Part shown: piece by piece, positions 1 through 5,772 of the stretch
Numbering within the stretch: the first letter of the stretch is position 1
Layout of the letters: the number at the start of each line of letters is the position of its first letter
From: a virus
IMG/VR virus record: IMGVR_UViG_3300032242_003240
Coordinates: 1-21,329 of that record
DNA: 21,329 nt
Strand: one strand, 5' to 3'
Position numbers and translations under genes: made by a program
The notes under the pieces: generated by a model
Databases searched by the model: none
What the model saw: only the letters and a program-made list of their open reading frames with translations
What the model was told of the DNA's origin: nothing

Positions 1-163
1 GTGAATTATTATCATTAGAAGCACCTTCTGATATGCGTTTACCAATATATAGGTGTTCAGTATCTTCTGCCCATCCAAATTCGCCAGCATCCAATTGCGG
101 AATGCCCGTTTGATTTTCTTGTCCTCGACGTACTTGTATCTTCGCTATTTCTAAAATTGCCAT
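1..163 (-). CDS. Mtd-like N-terminal phage structural protein, partial (C-terminus outside window)
   Basis: Only the first 54 codons are present; the gene runs off the left edge. The peptide starts MAILEIAKIQVRRGQE and continues with an LDAGEFGW...DTEHLYIGKR block. This spacing (IQxRRG, then GE-G-W, then DT-x-LYIG) is typical of the small N-terminal domain of the Bordetella phage major tropism determinant and many phage fibre or baseplate proteins, where it trimerises or attaches a receptor-binding protein. The ATG at 163 has an AAGGG ribosome site 8 bases upstream. The gene follows the exonuclease by 29 bases, and that gap holds a late-type promoter box and a perfect hairpin that contains the ribosome site. 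A late structural role is inferred; the receptor-binding part is not visible. Confidence 0.72.
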   Translation of the reverse strand, partial: MAILEIAKIQVRRGQENQTGIPQLDAGEFGWAEDTEHLYIGKRISEGASNDNNS

Positions 164-165
164 GG

Positions 166-189
166 AAATATCCCTTGTATGGGATATTT
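166..189 (-). promoter_or_regulatory. 9-bp hairpin masking the ribosome site of the Mtd-like gene
   Basis: Bases 166-174 and 181-189 are perfect inverted repeats (AAATATCCC / GGGATATTT) around a 6-base loop. Read on the minus strand, the right arm and loop contain the AAGGG ribosome site, and the stem ends 2 bases before the ATG. The left arm overlaps the late promoter box at 185-192. With T4 spacing the late transcript would start near 179 and lack the left arm, so only read-through RNA would fold. The fold is seen; the regulatory role is inferred. Confidence 0.7.
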
Positions 190-192
190 ATC
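185..192 (-). promoter_or_regulatory. Late-type promoter box GATAAATA
   Basis: The minus strand reads GATAAATA, 7 of 8 matches to the T4 late box TATAAATA. It lies 21 bases before the start of the Mtd-like gene and directly after the exonuclease stop codon. The predicted start of transcription is about base 179, inside the loop of the hairpin at 166-189. Confidence 0.6.
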
Positions 193-918
193 TTACTGTG
201 TGAGCAATTGCTTCAAGCCGTTCATGCCGGTGGTATAATATTCTTCTACTTTACTCAACCAAATATCTTCATACTTGTTAAAGTTATCTTTAGTTAAATC
301 AAATTGTTGATATTGAAAATCTCTACTACACATAAAGATAACGCCCCTACGAATGTCAGTACCATAGACTTCATTATGTGCTAGGATATAGGCAACTAAC
401 TGCACATAGTAATCTTCAACCCATTCAGCCTTCTTGGGTTTATTGGTTTGTTTATGATCGCAAACAGCTGGTTCGCCTTCGAATACACCCACTAAGTCTG
501 TAGTACCCGAGTATAATCCCGGAAAATATAGACTCTGTTCCATAGCCCATACTTCATTCATTTTGCTTAGGCCGTTTTCAATAATAACATCAGCCATTTT
601 ATTAGCCTGTACATGAACAGCATTATTGCCAGGCTGTCGTTGTTCGCCAATTAGGAAACGTTCTAAGTTGGCGTGCATAGCTGTCCCTACCCCGGCTGCC
701 TCTGTGGTAATCTGTTGTGCCTTATCATGCCCAATCCTGTTACGCCATTCGTTAAGATGTGTCATATCCTTGGTGCTGCTAAGGATAGTTGTTACACTTG
801 GAAGTTTCTCGCCGTCCGGAGTTTGGTAAACCCGTTTACGGGTTACTGGATCATTTATCTGCTTGCAGTTTTTATATTGGAAACGTTCAATGAACGGAGG
901 AGGAGTATATATAGTCAT
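193..918 (-). CDS. PD-(D/E)XK exonuclease (Cas4/MGME1-like)
   Basis: A 241-residue nuclease-fold protein. The PD-(D/E)XK signature is readable: GTTDLVG with Asp141, then AVCDHK with Asp154 and Lys156, then QLVAY (Gln173 to Tyr177). GTAMHANLE around His82 is the usual N-terminal helix of this branch, and Glu127 lies where the fold often has its first acidic residue. Similar proteins are common in T4-type cyanophages and marine phages, where they are thought to process DNA ends during replication or recombination. The ATG at 918 has no ribosome site; it lies 7 bases after a perfect consensus -10, so the mRNA is probably leaderless. That sigma70 promoter suggests early expression inside a late-gene region. 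The stop codon is 29 bases before the next gene. Confidence 0.85.
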   Translation of the reverse strand: MTIYTPPPFIERFQYKNCKQINDPVTRKRVYQTPDGEKLPSVTTILSSTKDMTHLNEWRNRIGHDKAQQITTEAAGVGTAMHANLERFLIGEQRQPGNNAVHVQANKMADVIIENGLSKMNEVWAMEQSLYFPGLYSGTTDLVGVFEGEPAVCDHKQTNKPKKAEWVEDYYVQLVAYILAHNEVYGTDIRRGVIFMCSRDFQYQQFDLTKDNFNKYEDIWLSKVEEYYTTGMNGLKQLLTQ

Positions 919-925
919 AAACTTA

Positions 926-954
926 ATTATAACTATATATTCTCATGATGTCAA
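926..954 (-). promoter_or_regulatory. Perfect consensus sigma70 promoter for the exonuclease
   Basis: On the minus strand TTGACA (954-949) and TATAAT (931-926) are separated by exactly 17 bases, a perfect match to the bacterial housekeeping consensus. Only 7 bases separate the -10 from the ATG at 918, which places the usual transcription start at or next to the A of the start codon. The -35 overlaps the stop codon of the upstream gene (953-951). Confidence 0.88.
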
Positions 955-1292
955 ATTTTAGGAGTAAGATCCGAATTTGATTTTGCCATTTGATCTACGG
1001 TAGAGCCCGAAGATTTTTTAACGGCTGGATCTTGTGCATTGCTAGGTACTTTTGTTTTTAGTACCACTGTGCCGTTGTCTAGGATATCTTGAATTACATC
1101 GCCAGTTGGGTCGACTTCATTTTTAAGTGCAATTAGCCCGTCTGGTGTACTGATGCCTAAACCAAATGGTCGAATCATATTCATCACTGCAGGAAAAGGC
1201 AACTCTGATGATTGCCCTTGTTTGTTTGCTAGTCCTTGGAACACTGCTAGAACATCTCTAGCAGATCCCAAATCTACTTCAAATAATCTCAT
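951..1292 (-). CDS. Conserved-style phage protein of unknown function
   Basis: A 113-residue protein that I do not recognise. The N-terminal half looks globular (a DVLAVFQGLANKQG helix and an MIRPFGLGISTPDGL segment). The tail from about residue 80 is low-complexity and polar (Ser, Lys, Asp, Thr). The start ATG overlaps the stop of the 496-residue gene in a TAATG junction, so translation is probably coupled. The N-terminus MRLFEVDL resembles the MR/MK-hydrophobic starts of two other small proteins here that look like T4 capsid-targeting peptides, but this match is weak. Its own end overlaps the -35 of the exonuclease promoter. Confidence 0.75.
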   Translation of the reverse strand: MRLFEVDLGSARDVLAVFQGLANKQGQSSELPFPAVMNMIRPFGLGISTPDGLIALKNEVDPTGDVIQDILDNGTVVLKTKVPSNAQDPAVKKSSGSTVDQMAKSNSDLTPKI

Positions 1293-2782
1293 TACTTGGC
1301 TAGTTTAGACATGATGCTGTGTGATTCAGCTAGCTTGCGAGCAAACTTGTTTTCACGCATTGCACGACCACTTGTCTCTGGTCCACCAGCAGCAGCATCA
1401 GCAGCACCGAACTCATCACCAGCTGGCATTGGGTTCATTTCATCAGGAGCACTCATGTCCATGCCGTCTTCTGGAGGCATACCTGGCTCCATCCCCATTG
1501 GCTCTTCTGGCATACTGCCGCCTGCTAGAGTAGCAACAGCAGCGCTGATAGTTTCACGTTGTTGTGTTAGAACTTCTAATGTAGCACTCAATGCAGGAGC
1601 AACAGCTTGCTTGAACGCTTCGCTTTCGGCTTGACCAAAGTCTGCTTTGATACTGTCAGCTAGTTCAATCATAGATTTAGTTTGGTATTGACCAACACGT
1701 TGCATCCAGCTTGTGAAGTCGTTGACCATATCACCGGCAGCAGTAATAGCTTTAGCTTTACCTTCTTCGTCTTCTTGCAACAAGAACTGTAAACTCTCAT
1801 TTACAAAACGAACATTATGTTTGAAGTTGCTTTCTTCCAGTTTACCTTGTTTGGCCAATTTAGCACGTACAGCACCTGCTACACGTTCGCCAGCTTCTTT
1901 AGAACCGTAGTGCTTGCCTGCTGACTTAGCAATCTTGGCAAAGTTCTTACCTGGCTTACCTTCGTCCTTGCCTTCGTACATTCCCATGCATTCATTGCAA
2001 TCACAATCCTTAGGATGCTTCATGCCTTCTTTGACTTTCTTATCGCTGTCAGGTGTCTTAGGAGCATCCTTGCCACCGTAGTTCTTACCAGCAGTGTGCT
2101 TCAAACCAGTAGCAGTCTTTGTAATCTCGCCACCTGTGCTAGACTTCTTCTTCTCGCCAGCTTTCATGCTAGCTGTACCTGCGGCTGCTTTCTTAGCATC
2201 GTCAACAGTTGGGAAACCTTCTTTAACTGAATATTCTTTACCGCCAACTTTGATCTTCTCACCAGGTTGTACACCATCTTTCTTTGCGTTGCGAACAGCT
2301 TGGCCAAAGGCGTTACCTTCTAGTTCTTTTTCATCTTTCTTAACAGTCTCTTTGACTTTAGCACTCTTGGCTGCACTTTTCATTGGCTCGGCCTTGTTAC
2401 CGTCTTTGTCTAAATCAAGAAAGTCTGGTTTACTGCCTTTAGCTTTCTTGGCATGTTTGATATCGCGCACGCCTTTTTTGGCCTCGCTTAGTTCGTCCAT
2501 TTTATCACGTAATTGTTTAAGGTTTTCGCCTAGCATTTCTTTAATCCTTGTGTTTAGCAAATCTAACATTGCTTTATCTTTTTGGTATGTCTCATTGGTT
2601 AGCAGGTCATTAATACCAGCAGCACCTTCCTGTTGAAAAATACGTGTGCGTAGCTTGTTACGTATGTCTTCTAGCTGTTCTCTGTCATACTTGGCTAGAT
2701 TAACACGAGCACCGAAACGCTTTTCCAAGTCCTCTTTGAGTTGAGCACTTGTAATTGCTTTGTTAAAATCTGTGGTTTTCAT
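1292..2782 (-). CDS. Lys-rich probable virion or prohead-core protein with EF-hand-like loop and CxCxxC motif
   Basis: A 496-residue, Lys-, Ala- and Glu-rich protein. Residues 1-110 look helical and coiled. Residues 119-133 read PDFLDLDKDGNKAEP, a calcium-loop-like DxDxDG pattern common in marine T4-type phage proteins. Residues 256-265 hold a His and three cysteines (HPKDCDCNEC), a possible metal site. A GKPGKNFAKIAKSAGKHYGS segment at about 275-295 looks like a repeated phage-protein motif. Residues 340-420 are helical, 420-470 are Met/Pro/Gly/Asp-rich, and the last 25 are basic. The composition suggests an abundant head-interior or scaffold protein, but I cannot match it to a T4 gene. It has a perfect late promoter 26 bases upstream. 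A large antisense open frame inside it is a codon-bias shadow. Confidence 0.8.
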   Translation of the reverse strand: MKTTDFNKAITSAQLKEDLEKRFGARVNLAKYDREQLEDIRNKLRTRIFQQEGAAGINDLLTNETYQKDKAMLDLLNTRIKEMLGENLKQLRDKMDELSEAKKGVRDIKHAKKAKGSKPDFLDLDKDGNKAEPMKSAAKSAKVKETVKKDEKELEGNAFGQAVRNAKKDGVQPGEKIKVGGKEYSVKEGFPTVDDAKKAAAGTASMKAGEKKKSSTGGEITKTATGLKHTAGKNYGGKDAPKTPDSDKKVKEGMKHPKDCDCNECMGMYEGKDEGKPGKNFAKIAKSAGKHYGSKEAGERVAGAVRAKLAKQGKLEESNFKHNVRFVNESLQFLLQEDEEGKAKAITAAGDMVNDFTSWMQRVGQYQTKSMIELADSIKADFGQAESEAFKQAVAPALSATLEVLTQQRETISAAVATLAGGSMPEEPMGMEPGMPPEDGMDMSAPDEMNPMPAGDEFGAADAAAGGPETSGRAMRENKFARKLAESHSIMSKLAK

Positions 2783-2807
2783 GTGAGTTCCAAAAAGTGT
2801 TTAGTAT

Positions 2808-2815
2808 TATTTATA
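2808..2815 (-). promoter_or_regulatory. Perfect T4-type late promoter box TATAAATA
   Basis: The minus strand reads TATAAATA, an exact match to the T4 late consensus, 25 bases before the ATG at 2782. It overlaps the stop codon of the upstream gene. It should drive the 496-residue protein and the genes after it. Confidence 0.78.
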
Positions 2816-3278
2816 CGAGTTTTCGAAGTTTCTCGAAACTCTTGTTAATAGTAGTGCGACACTGTTCTTTTTTGGCACGAGCCACAGTACATTTACCCAT
2901 CATTACTTCGAAGTGTTCTAACGACTTCTTCTTGCTTAATCGAACAGCACGTTCATGTACCATTTCATCAAACAGGGCATAACCATAGTTTTGGTCTTCT
3001 TTAAGCAATCCGTCATCTAGAAACTTACCTAGTGCTAATCCATTGGCTAACAAAATAGCAGTATGGGGTAAATTAATTTGATCAACAATTGCATCACCAC
3101 TACGATTAACTATAGCATAAAATCCATCAGAATCTTTAGTTATGGTGAAATTATCTAGTGTTATTGATCCGTCTTTATTTTCTACAGGAATTACAAGTCC
3201 CTTACGGCGAAAATCTTGTTTGACTTCCGTAGAGACTTTTATCAACTTCTTATATAGTTCGTCAGTTAGTGGTTTCAT
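2811..3278 (-). CDS. Phage protein of unknown function
   Basis: A 155-residue soluble protein with no motif I recognise. The N-terminal part is helical and charged (TDELYKKLIKVSTEVKQDFR). The centre has beta-type segments (GSITLDNFTITKDSDGFYAIVN). The C-terminal third is very basic (KKKSLEHFEVMMGKCTVARAKK) with two cysteines. The start overlaps the upstream gene by 17 bases and has no clear ribosome site, so it is probably translated by coupling. It belongs to the cluster of small minus-strand genes between 2811 and 4038. Confidence 0.75.
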   Translation of the reverse strand: MKPLTDELYKKLIKVSTEVKQDFRRKGLVIPVENKDGSITLDNFTITKDSDGFYAIVNRSGDAIVDQINLPHTAILLANGLALGKFLDDGLLKEDQNYGYALFDEMVHERAVRLSKKKSLEHFEVMMGKCTVARAKKEQCRTTINKSFEKLRKLV

Positions 3279-3471
3279 TTACGTTATTGATCAGTGTGGT
3301 ACTGTCTTTACTTATGGCGTAAACGCCCTTGCGAACTAAACTTTGGGCTAACCATTTATCATGCTCATCCAGGCTTGTTAGTCTAACATCGTTCTCAAAA
3401 CGTTCCATGAACTTTTGTTCTTCGTTAGTGACTGGGATTCTTACACCCGATAGGAGCTGATGGATTTTCAT
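3262..3471 (-). CDS. Small phage protein of unknown function
   Basis: A 69-residue polar protein, MKIHQLLSGVRIPVTNEEQ onward, mostly helical by eye. It starts at an ATGA overlap with the upstream Pro/Gln-rich gene and its end overlaps the next gene by 17 bases, so all three are probably translated in series. Its MKIHQLLS start resembles other MK/MR-hydrophobic starts in the window but lacks the Glu expected at a prohead-protease site. I cannot assign a function. Confidence 0.7.
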   Translation of the reverse strand: MKIHQLLSGVRIPVTNEEQKFMERFENDVRLTSLDEHDKWLAQSLVRKGVYAISKDSTTLINNVNETTN

Positions 3472-3803
3472 GGTGTAGGTTGTTGCATTTGCTGTTGCAT
3501 CTGCTGTTGTTTCTGTTTGAGGCCTACAATCTGTGCTGCAATTTTATCAAGGTCTGTCATTGTAGTTTTCATACCTTGCTGTAGTGCTGGATTAGTGGGG
3601 GCAGGTTGTGTTCCTGTAGCTGTTTGTTGTTGACCAATTTTAGAAGCATTGGGGTTAGGTGGTGCTGTTGCCACAGGCGGTGTTCCAGGTGCCGGAGGAG
3701 TAGTTGCTGTAGGGGCACCTGTCTTGGGCAATCCATCGGGATGTGTTGGATCAGTAGTAGAACCAACAGTTCCTATAGCTTCAAATAATTCTTTAATTCT
3801 CAT
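3468..3803 (-). CDS. Pro/Thr/Gln-rich low-complexity protein with a capsid-targeting-like N-terminus
   Basis: A 111-residue protein. After the start MRIKELFEAIG, residues 20-65 are Pro/Thr/Ala-rich and disordered (TATTPPAPGTPPVATAPPNP). The end is Gln-rich (LKQKQQQMQQQMQQPTP). The first ten residues resemble the N-terminal capsid-targeting peptide of T4 internal proteins, which ends in a hydrophobic-x-Glu site cut by the gp21 prohead protease; here LFE is followed by Ala. A packaged head protein is therefore possible, but this is inference from a short motif. The start lies one base after the upstream stop. It ends in an ATGA overlap with the next gene. Confidence 0.72.
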   Translation of the reverse strand: MRIKELFEAIGTVGSTTDPTHPDGLPKTGAPTATTPPAPGTPPVATAPPNPNASKIGQQQTATGTQPAPTNPALQQGMKTTMTDLDKIAAQIVGLKQKQQQMQQQMQQPTP

Positions 3804-3804
3804 A

Positions 3805-4038
3805 TTAGTGTTTAGTTAATAGAACAATCAATACGCTTAATACACCAGTTACTACTGTACCTGCTGTACCAACTAATACTTTGAACATGCTGTTGTGACT
3901 GTCCTCAATTAGTTTTTGTAGAGAACCGACTTTGCCTTCAATAGCAGTTAGTCTAGTCTCTAATTGACCGTAGCGTAATGCACACAGTTCTACGTGTGTT
4001 TCTAAATTCTCTTTTTCAATGTCCGTGGTTGACGACAT
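3805..4038 (-). CDS. Holin-like membrane protein: coiled coil plus C-terminal transmembrane segment
   Basis: A 77-residue protein with two visible parts. Residues 5-50 form an amphipathic coiled-coil-like helix (ENLETHVELCALRYGQLETR, then LTAIEGKVGSLQKLIEDS). Residues 54-75 are a single hydrophobic span (VLVGTAGTVVTGVLSVLIVLL) ending in a short basic tail. This layout matches small phage XhlA-like and class III holin-type proteins, which anchor in the inner membrane with the coiled coil in the cytoplasm. No endolysin is next to it, so holin remains a guess and a virion or membrane anchor is also possible. The ATG at 4038 has a GGAG site in TTTTGGAGC. Confidence 0.75.
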   Translation of the reverse strand: MSSTTDIEKENLETHVELCALRYGQLETRLTAIEGKVGSLQKLIEDSHNSMFKVLVGTAGTVVTGVLSVLIVLLTKH

Positions 4039-4083
4039 ATGTATGCTCCAAAATGATGCGTTAATAACCTAACTAACCGTTGC

Positions 4084-4512
4084 CTATATTGCGCCTTTGA
4101 GAGCCTTGATGATTGTGTTTTTATATTGACTATCTTTGAGATCGAAGATAGCCTTGTCGATATTTATCGTTTCTAAAAGATTTTTGGTAAATGGAACTTG
4201 ATTGAGATCATTGACTAATTCACCAACCGGATCATTCCTATCGTCGGTATATACACCTTCGCGGTCCGGAGTAATTCTAAATGTCCATACAGTATGTTTA
4301 CCTTTATATGCACTGCCGAAGCCCATATCTTTAATATCAAAAGTATCGAATGAGGGACGAGTGTCATAGCTGACAACAGATCTAATCTCAATACACTGCA
4401 TCAATGTGATGAAGTTACGTTGTTGATCTAACTGTAGTTGTGTACCTTGATTAGGTCTTATCACCCGTGTATTAGTGATATCAACTAGTGTTTGAATTTC
4501 TATGATCTGCAT
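4084..4512 (-). CDS. T4-type marine-phage protein of unknown function
   Basis: A 142-residue protein beginning MQIIEIQTLVDITNTRVIRP. The first half has Q-rich and beta-type segments (GTQLQLDQQRNFITLMQCIE). The middle (HTVWTFRITPDREGVYTDDR) is rich in aromatic and charged residues, and the end is helical. I recall similar starts in hypothetical proteins of T4-type cyanophages, but know no function. The gene has its own late-type box CATAAATA 17 bases upstream, right after the terminator of the preceding gene, so it begins a new transcription unit. Confidence 0.78.
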   Translation of the reverse strand: MQIIEIQTLVDITNTRVIRPNQGTQLQLDQQRNFITLMQCIEIRSVVSYDTRPSFDTFDIKDMGFGSAYKGKHTVWTFRITPDREGVYTDDRNDPVGELVNDLNQVPFTKNLLETINIDKAIFDLKDSQYKNTIIKALKGAI

Positions 4513-4533
4513 AATATACCTATATAATATATT
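4513..4533 (-). promoter_or_regulatory. Weak AU-only hairpin over the start region of the 142-residue gene
   Basis: AATATA (4533-4528) and TATATT (4518-4513) on the minus strand form a 6-bp stem around a 9-base loop holding the AGG ribosome site, directly before the ATG. The upstream arm overlaps the late box, as at 166-189 and 8874-8896. The stem is short and all A-U, so stability is doubtful. Confidence 0.3.
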
Positions 4534-4537
4534 TATG
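4530..4537 (-). promoter_or_regulatory. Late-type promoter box CATAAATA
   Basis: The minus strand reads CATAAATA, 7 of 8 matches to TATAAATA, 17 bases before the ATG at 4512 and 4 bases after the terminator of the upstream gene. A start about 6 bases downstream would give a leader of about 12 bases with an AGG ribosome site. Confidence 0.6.
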
Positions 4538-4541
4538 CCAT

Positions 4542-4567
4542 AAAAAAAGGAAGTTAAAAACTTCCTT
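4542..4567 (-). terminator. Rho-independent terminator after the 137-residue gene
   Basis: On the minus strand, AAGGAAGTT and AACTTCCTT (4567-4559 and 4555-4547) form a perfect 9-bp stem with a 3-base loop, followed by an unbroken T run (4548-4542). It lies 22 bases after the stop codon of the gene at 4590-5003 and isolates that gene from the next one. Confidence 0.88.
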
Positions 4568-4589
4568 CTTTGTTTTCTAACTTTTAATA

Positions 4590-5003
4590 TTAGAATGTTT
4601 GACCACGAACACCAGCAGCTACAGTAGTAGCAGTGTTAGCGATACCTTGTAAAGATACACCTGCGGTAGCACCGCCAGCAGCAGCAACGATCAATTGTTG
4701 GCAACGTGCAGCAAATGTTTCTGGAGCGCCGTCACCAGCATAGTCCTCAGTACCAAAATCACCACCAAGAGCTGCAACAGCGATTGGCAATGTTGTTGTG
4801 GAAACCGTACCGATCAATTCGATGCTAGCAAGTTGGCTGATAGCTTCTAGAGCTTGTACAACTGGGCTTTTAACACCAGCAGTGGTAGCACTAGTAAGAG
4901 CGCTAACGTCGCCTGGGAATGTGATTGTCAAGAACTGTAGAGATACGCCGTTCTTGTAAAAAGGTGCTACAACCTTTTCGTTCTTTTTAATAATTTGAGC
5001 CAT
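4590..5003 (-). CDS. Small Ala/Thr-rich protein, probably abundant in the virion
   Basis: A 137-residue protein with an Ala-, Gly- and Thr-rich body: VSALTSATTAGVKSPVVQAL, then IGTVSTTTLPIAVAALGG, then AAAGGATAGVSLQGIANTAT. It has no transmembrane span, signal peptide or enzyme motif. It is the only gene here with every sign of isolated strong expression: a late box at 5060-5067, a 5'-proximal stem-loop, a strong AGGAGG ribosome site before the ATG, and a strong terminator after it. It also looks less AT-rich than its neighbours. Together these suggest an abundant structural protein such as a head-decoration or tail component. The role is inferred from context only. Confidence 0.8.
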   Translation of the reverse strand: MAQIIKKNEKVVAPFYKNGVSLQFLTITFPGDVSALTSATTAGVKSPVVQALEAISQLASIELIGTVSTTTLPIAVAALGGDFGTEDYAGDGAPETFAARCQQLIVAAAGGATAGVSLQGIANTATTVAAGVRGQTF

Positions 5004-5031
5004 TTTGGGCCTCCTAATCTTTTATTATTTT

Positions 5032-5050
5032 GAGCTTCCCTATGAAGCTC
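5032..5050 (-). promoter_or_regulatory. 5'-proximal stem-loop in the leader of the 137-residue gene
   Basis: GAGCTTC (5050-5044) and GAAGCTC (5038-5032) on the minus strand form a perfect 7-bp stem with a 5-base loop. It starts 9 bases after the end of the late box, near +5 of the predicted mRNA, and lies well upstream of the ribosome site. It cannot mask translation, so an mRNA-stabilising 5' cap structure is the likelier role. Confidence 0.65.
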
Positions 5051-5059
5051 TAGTGTAAT

Positions 5060-5067
5060 TATTTATC
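5060..5067 (-). promoter_or_regulatory. Late-type promoter box GATAAATA
   Basis: The minus strand reads GATAAATA, 56 bases before the ATG of the 137-residue gene. It is identical to the box before the Mtd-like gene. The predicted transcription start is near 5054. Confidence 0.62.
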
Positions 5068-5105
5068 AAATTGATAAAAAAATACTCAATATGGTTATAA
5101 AATGA

Positions 5106-5405
5106 TCAGTCTTCGTCCTTAAGGTCACCTTCTATAATGGTCAAATGACGAGCTGTTTCTTTACTGTCGCGTAGTTTGCGTATGCTACGAACAAATTTGC
5201 TAGAATCACCACCTTTAATACTGTTGATCAATCTGCGTTCTAGCTCGTATGCCTGATCTGGAGGAAAGTTTTCTTTAATCAGTGTTAACAAATTGATAGC
5301 ACTGTCAATAACATGAGTGGCCCTAGCTTCAATAATAGCTTCACCATTCTTCTTTTCGGATATGGAATTAAGTTCTTCTAGTAAACTTTTTGTGGCTCGT
5401 TTCAA
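5106..5405 (-). CDS. Phage protein of unknown function, TTG start
   Basis: A 99-residue, charged, helical protein (KRATKSLLEELNSISEKKNG at the start, LERRLINSIKGGDSSKFVRS in the middle). I recall proteins of this type in T4-like marine phages but know no function. The start is TTG at 5405, supported by an AAAGGA ribosome site 7 bases upstream. The context CTAACTTGA is the same as for the collagen-like gene at 15345. A weak late-like box (ACTAAATA, 5430-5423) lies just upstream. It is the last minus-strand gene before the divergent plus-strand block. Confidence 0.75.
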   Translation of the reverse strand: MKRATKSLLEELNSISEKKNGEAIIEARATHVIDSAINLLTLIKENFPPDQAYELERRLINSIKGGDSSKFVRSIRKLRDSKETARHLTIIEGDLKDED

Positions 5406-5511
5406 GTTAGTATCCTTTTTAATATTTAGTCTTATTGTAACACAGTTGATGGGAAAGTAAAATTAGTATCTGCTCACTAGAAAAAAAAACTTTTGCGGCG
5501 GTGTAACATGT

Positions 5512-5519
5512 GCTATACT
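5512..5519 (+). promoter_or_regulatory. Extended -10 promoter for the plus-strand small-gene operon
   Basis: TATACT at 5514-5519 is preceded by TG one base upstream (TGCTATACT), the extended -10 form of a sigma70 promoter. The -35 is poor (TTTTGC at 17 bases or TTGCGG at 15), as is usual for extended -10 promoters. The predicted start is near 5526, exactly where the stem-loop begins. Confidence 0.6.
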
Positions 5520-5525
5520 AAATAA

Positions 5526-5556
5526 CAGTATCAGTGTTTACCATGAGTTGATACTG
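5526..5556 (+). promoter_or_regulatory. 5'-terminal stem-loop of the plus-strand operon mRNA
   Basis: CAGTATCA (5526-5533) and TGATACTG (5549-5556) form a perfect 8-bp stem around a 15-base loop. The left arm starts 6 bases after the -10, at or next to the predicted mRNA 5' end. It could stabilise the transcript or be an operator; the ribosome site at 5573-5577 stays free. Confidence 0.6.
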
Positions 5557-5583
5557 ATATAACATAACACACAGGAGAAAAAT

Positions 5584-5772
5584 ATGTTAAATTTACTAGT
5601 CGGATACATTTACCAAATGTTTGCCGGATTTGAAAAGCCGAATACCTATGGCTCTGCATTGGAATCGTATATTATTTCCAAGAACCCACAAGATAGCTGC
5701 GATGTAGATCGCCTAGCCCGCGAGTTTGATTTTAAAATGGCTGCTCGTACTCAATCAGGATGGCCAGTATGA
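5584..5772 (+). CDS. Small phage protein of unknown function
   Basis: A 62-residue protein with a hydrophobic N-terminal helix (MLNLLVGYIYQMFAGF). It continues with a YGSALESYIISKNPQDSCDV segment and DRLAREFDFKMA. The LE-x-YI-x-NPQ...DV-RL-REFD pattern is one I associate with short proteins of aquatic T4-type phages and some bacterial short proteins, without known function. It has a clear AGGAG ribosome site and is first in a plus-strand operon, from a host-type promoter, so it may be expressed early. Its TGA overlaps the ATG of the next tiny gene. Confidence 0.78.
   Translation: MLNLLVGYIYQMFAGFEKPNTYGSALESYIISKNPQDSCDVDRLAREFDFKMAARTQSGWPV

Larger units (their letters stand above)
5406..5583. 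promoter_or_regulatory. Divergent promoter region between minus and plus blocks
   Basis: This 178-base gap carries the weak late-like box for the 99-residue gene on the minus strand. On the plus strand it has an A9 tract (5481-5489), an extended -10 promoter, a 5'-terminal stem-loop, and the AGGAG ribosome site for the small-gene operon. I see no gene in it. Confidence 0.6.

Noticed and set aside
1-163. Mtd-like N-terminus suggesting a diversity-generating retroelement
   Set aside because: No reverse transcriptase or template/variable repeat pair is visible in the window. The N-terminal domain is common on ordinary phage fibres.
2094-2636. A 180-codon open frame on the plus strand
   Set aside because: It lies wholly antisense to the Lys-rich 496-residue gene, is Ser/Leu-rich from reversed Lys and Glu codons, and I see no ribosome site or promoter for it.
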